From assembly GCA_040235555.1 (NCBI GenBank), contig JBECKZ010000255.1:1-5135 (forward strand): DNA of 5,135 nucleotides, given 5' to 3'. The notes beneath the pieces are model-generated. The model made no database searches. It was not told where the DNA came from and saw only the letters and a program-made list of their open reading frames with translations. The DNA is from RI-92 sp040235555. Its GTDB lineage: Bacteria; Pseudomonadota; Gammaproteobacteria; UBA6429; Thiohalophilaceae. Positions 5,061 to 5,135 of this stretch are shown here, in pieces (position 1 is the first letter of the stretch; each line of letters opens with the position of its first letter). The translations under genes and the position numbers were made by a program.

Positions 5061-5135
5061 ATAGGTCAAATACAGATAAGGCCGACGCAATCAACAAGCG
5101 GCCTTCTGTATCAGTTGCATCAGAATCCGTTACTG
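5057..5135 (+). CDS. fliN: Probable flagellar motor switch protein FliN, N-terminus (partial)
   Basis: An ATG at 5057-5059 overlaps the fliM stop codon (ATGA), with GGGAG (5045-5049) seven bases upstream. The frame stays open for 26 codons to the window edge. The visible residues (MNRSNTDKADAINKRPSVSV, then ASESVT) are polar and resemble the variable N-terminal tail of FliN; the conserved SpoA domain would lie beyond the edge. The identity rests on position after fliM in the usual fliM-fliN order, not on a motif. FliN would form the base of the C-ring with FliM. Another gene is possible but less likely. Confidence 0.7.
   Translation, partial: MNRSNTDKADAINKRPSVSVASESVT

Overview
The window looks like chromosomal DNA of a flagellated gammaproteobacterium (a betaproteobacterium is less likely). 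The evidence is a DEDDh oligoribonuclease (Orn) of almost exactly E. coli length, a circularly permuted RsgA, a FliM with an N-terminal CheY-binding motif, and a close match to a sigma-54 promoter ahead of the flagellar genes. I see no insertion sequence, prophage gene, CRISPR array, tRNA or rRNA. All complete genes have full-length reading frames with their key residues in place. The species cannot be named from this sequence.

Layout from left to right. (1) Positions 1-126 (+) hold the C-terminal end of recR, cut by the window edge. (2) After a 42-base convergent gap, four minus-strand genes form a compact unit, read from right to left: an M48 (Ste24-like) membrane zinc protease (3003-1759), a small secreted monohaem c-type cytochrome (1735-1427), pterin-4a-carbinolamine dehydratase phhB (1421-1089) and the ribosome-assembly GTPase rsgA (1083-169). 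The gaps between them are 23, 5 and 5 bases. (3) A 140-base divergent region (3004-3143) separates this unit from orn (3144-3710, +). (4) A 336-base non-coding stretch (3711-4046) follows. (5) fliM (4047-5060, +) overlaps the start of the next gene, probably fliN, which runs off the right edge.

The minus-strand unit and orn are mostly housekeeping genes: ribosome maturation, RNA-fragment clearance, pterin recycling, membrane proteolysis and a periplasmic haem protein. They look grouped by ancestry rather than by one pathway. The flagellar switch genes at the right end are a separate unit. fliM is not directly preceded by fliL, its usual neighbour, and has its own control region. That region holds a sigma-54 (-24/-12) element matching the consensus at every specified position (3831-3846), a predicted leader of about 190 bases with three possible hairpins (two mutually exclusive), a sigma-28-like element close to the gene, and a 13-codon upstream ORF whose stop codon lies in the fliM ribosome binding site.

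The two most interesting items are this fliM control region and the small cytochrome, which has a CXXCH haem site but no methionine in the C-terminal half where class I cytochromes normally carry the sixth haem ligand. I found no clearly new multi-gene system.
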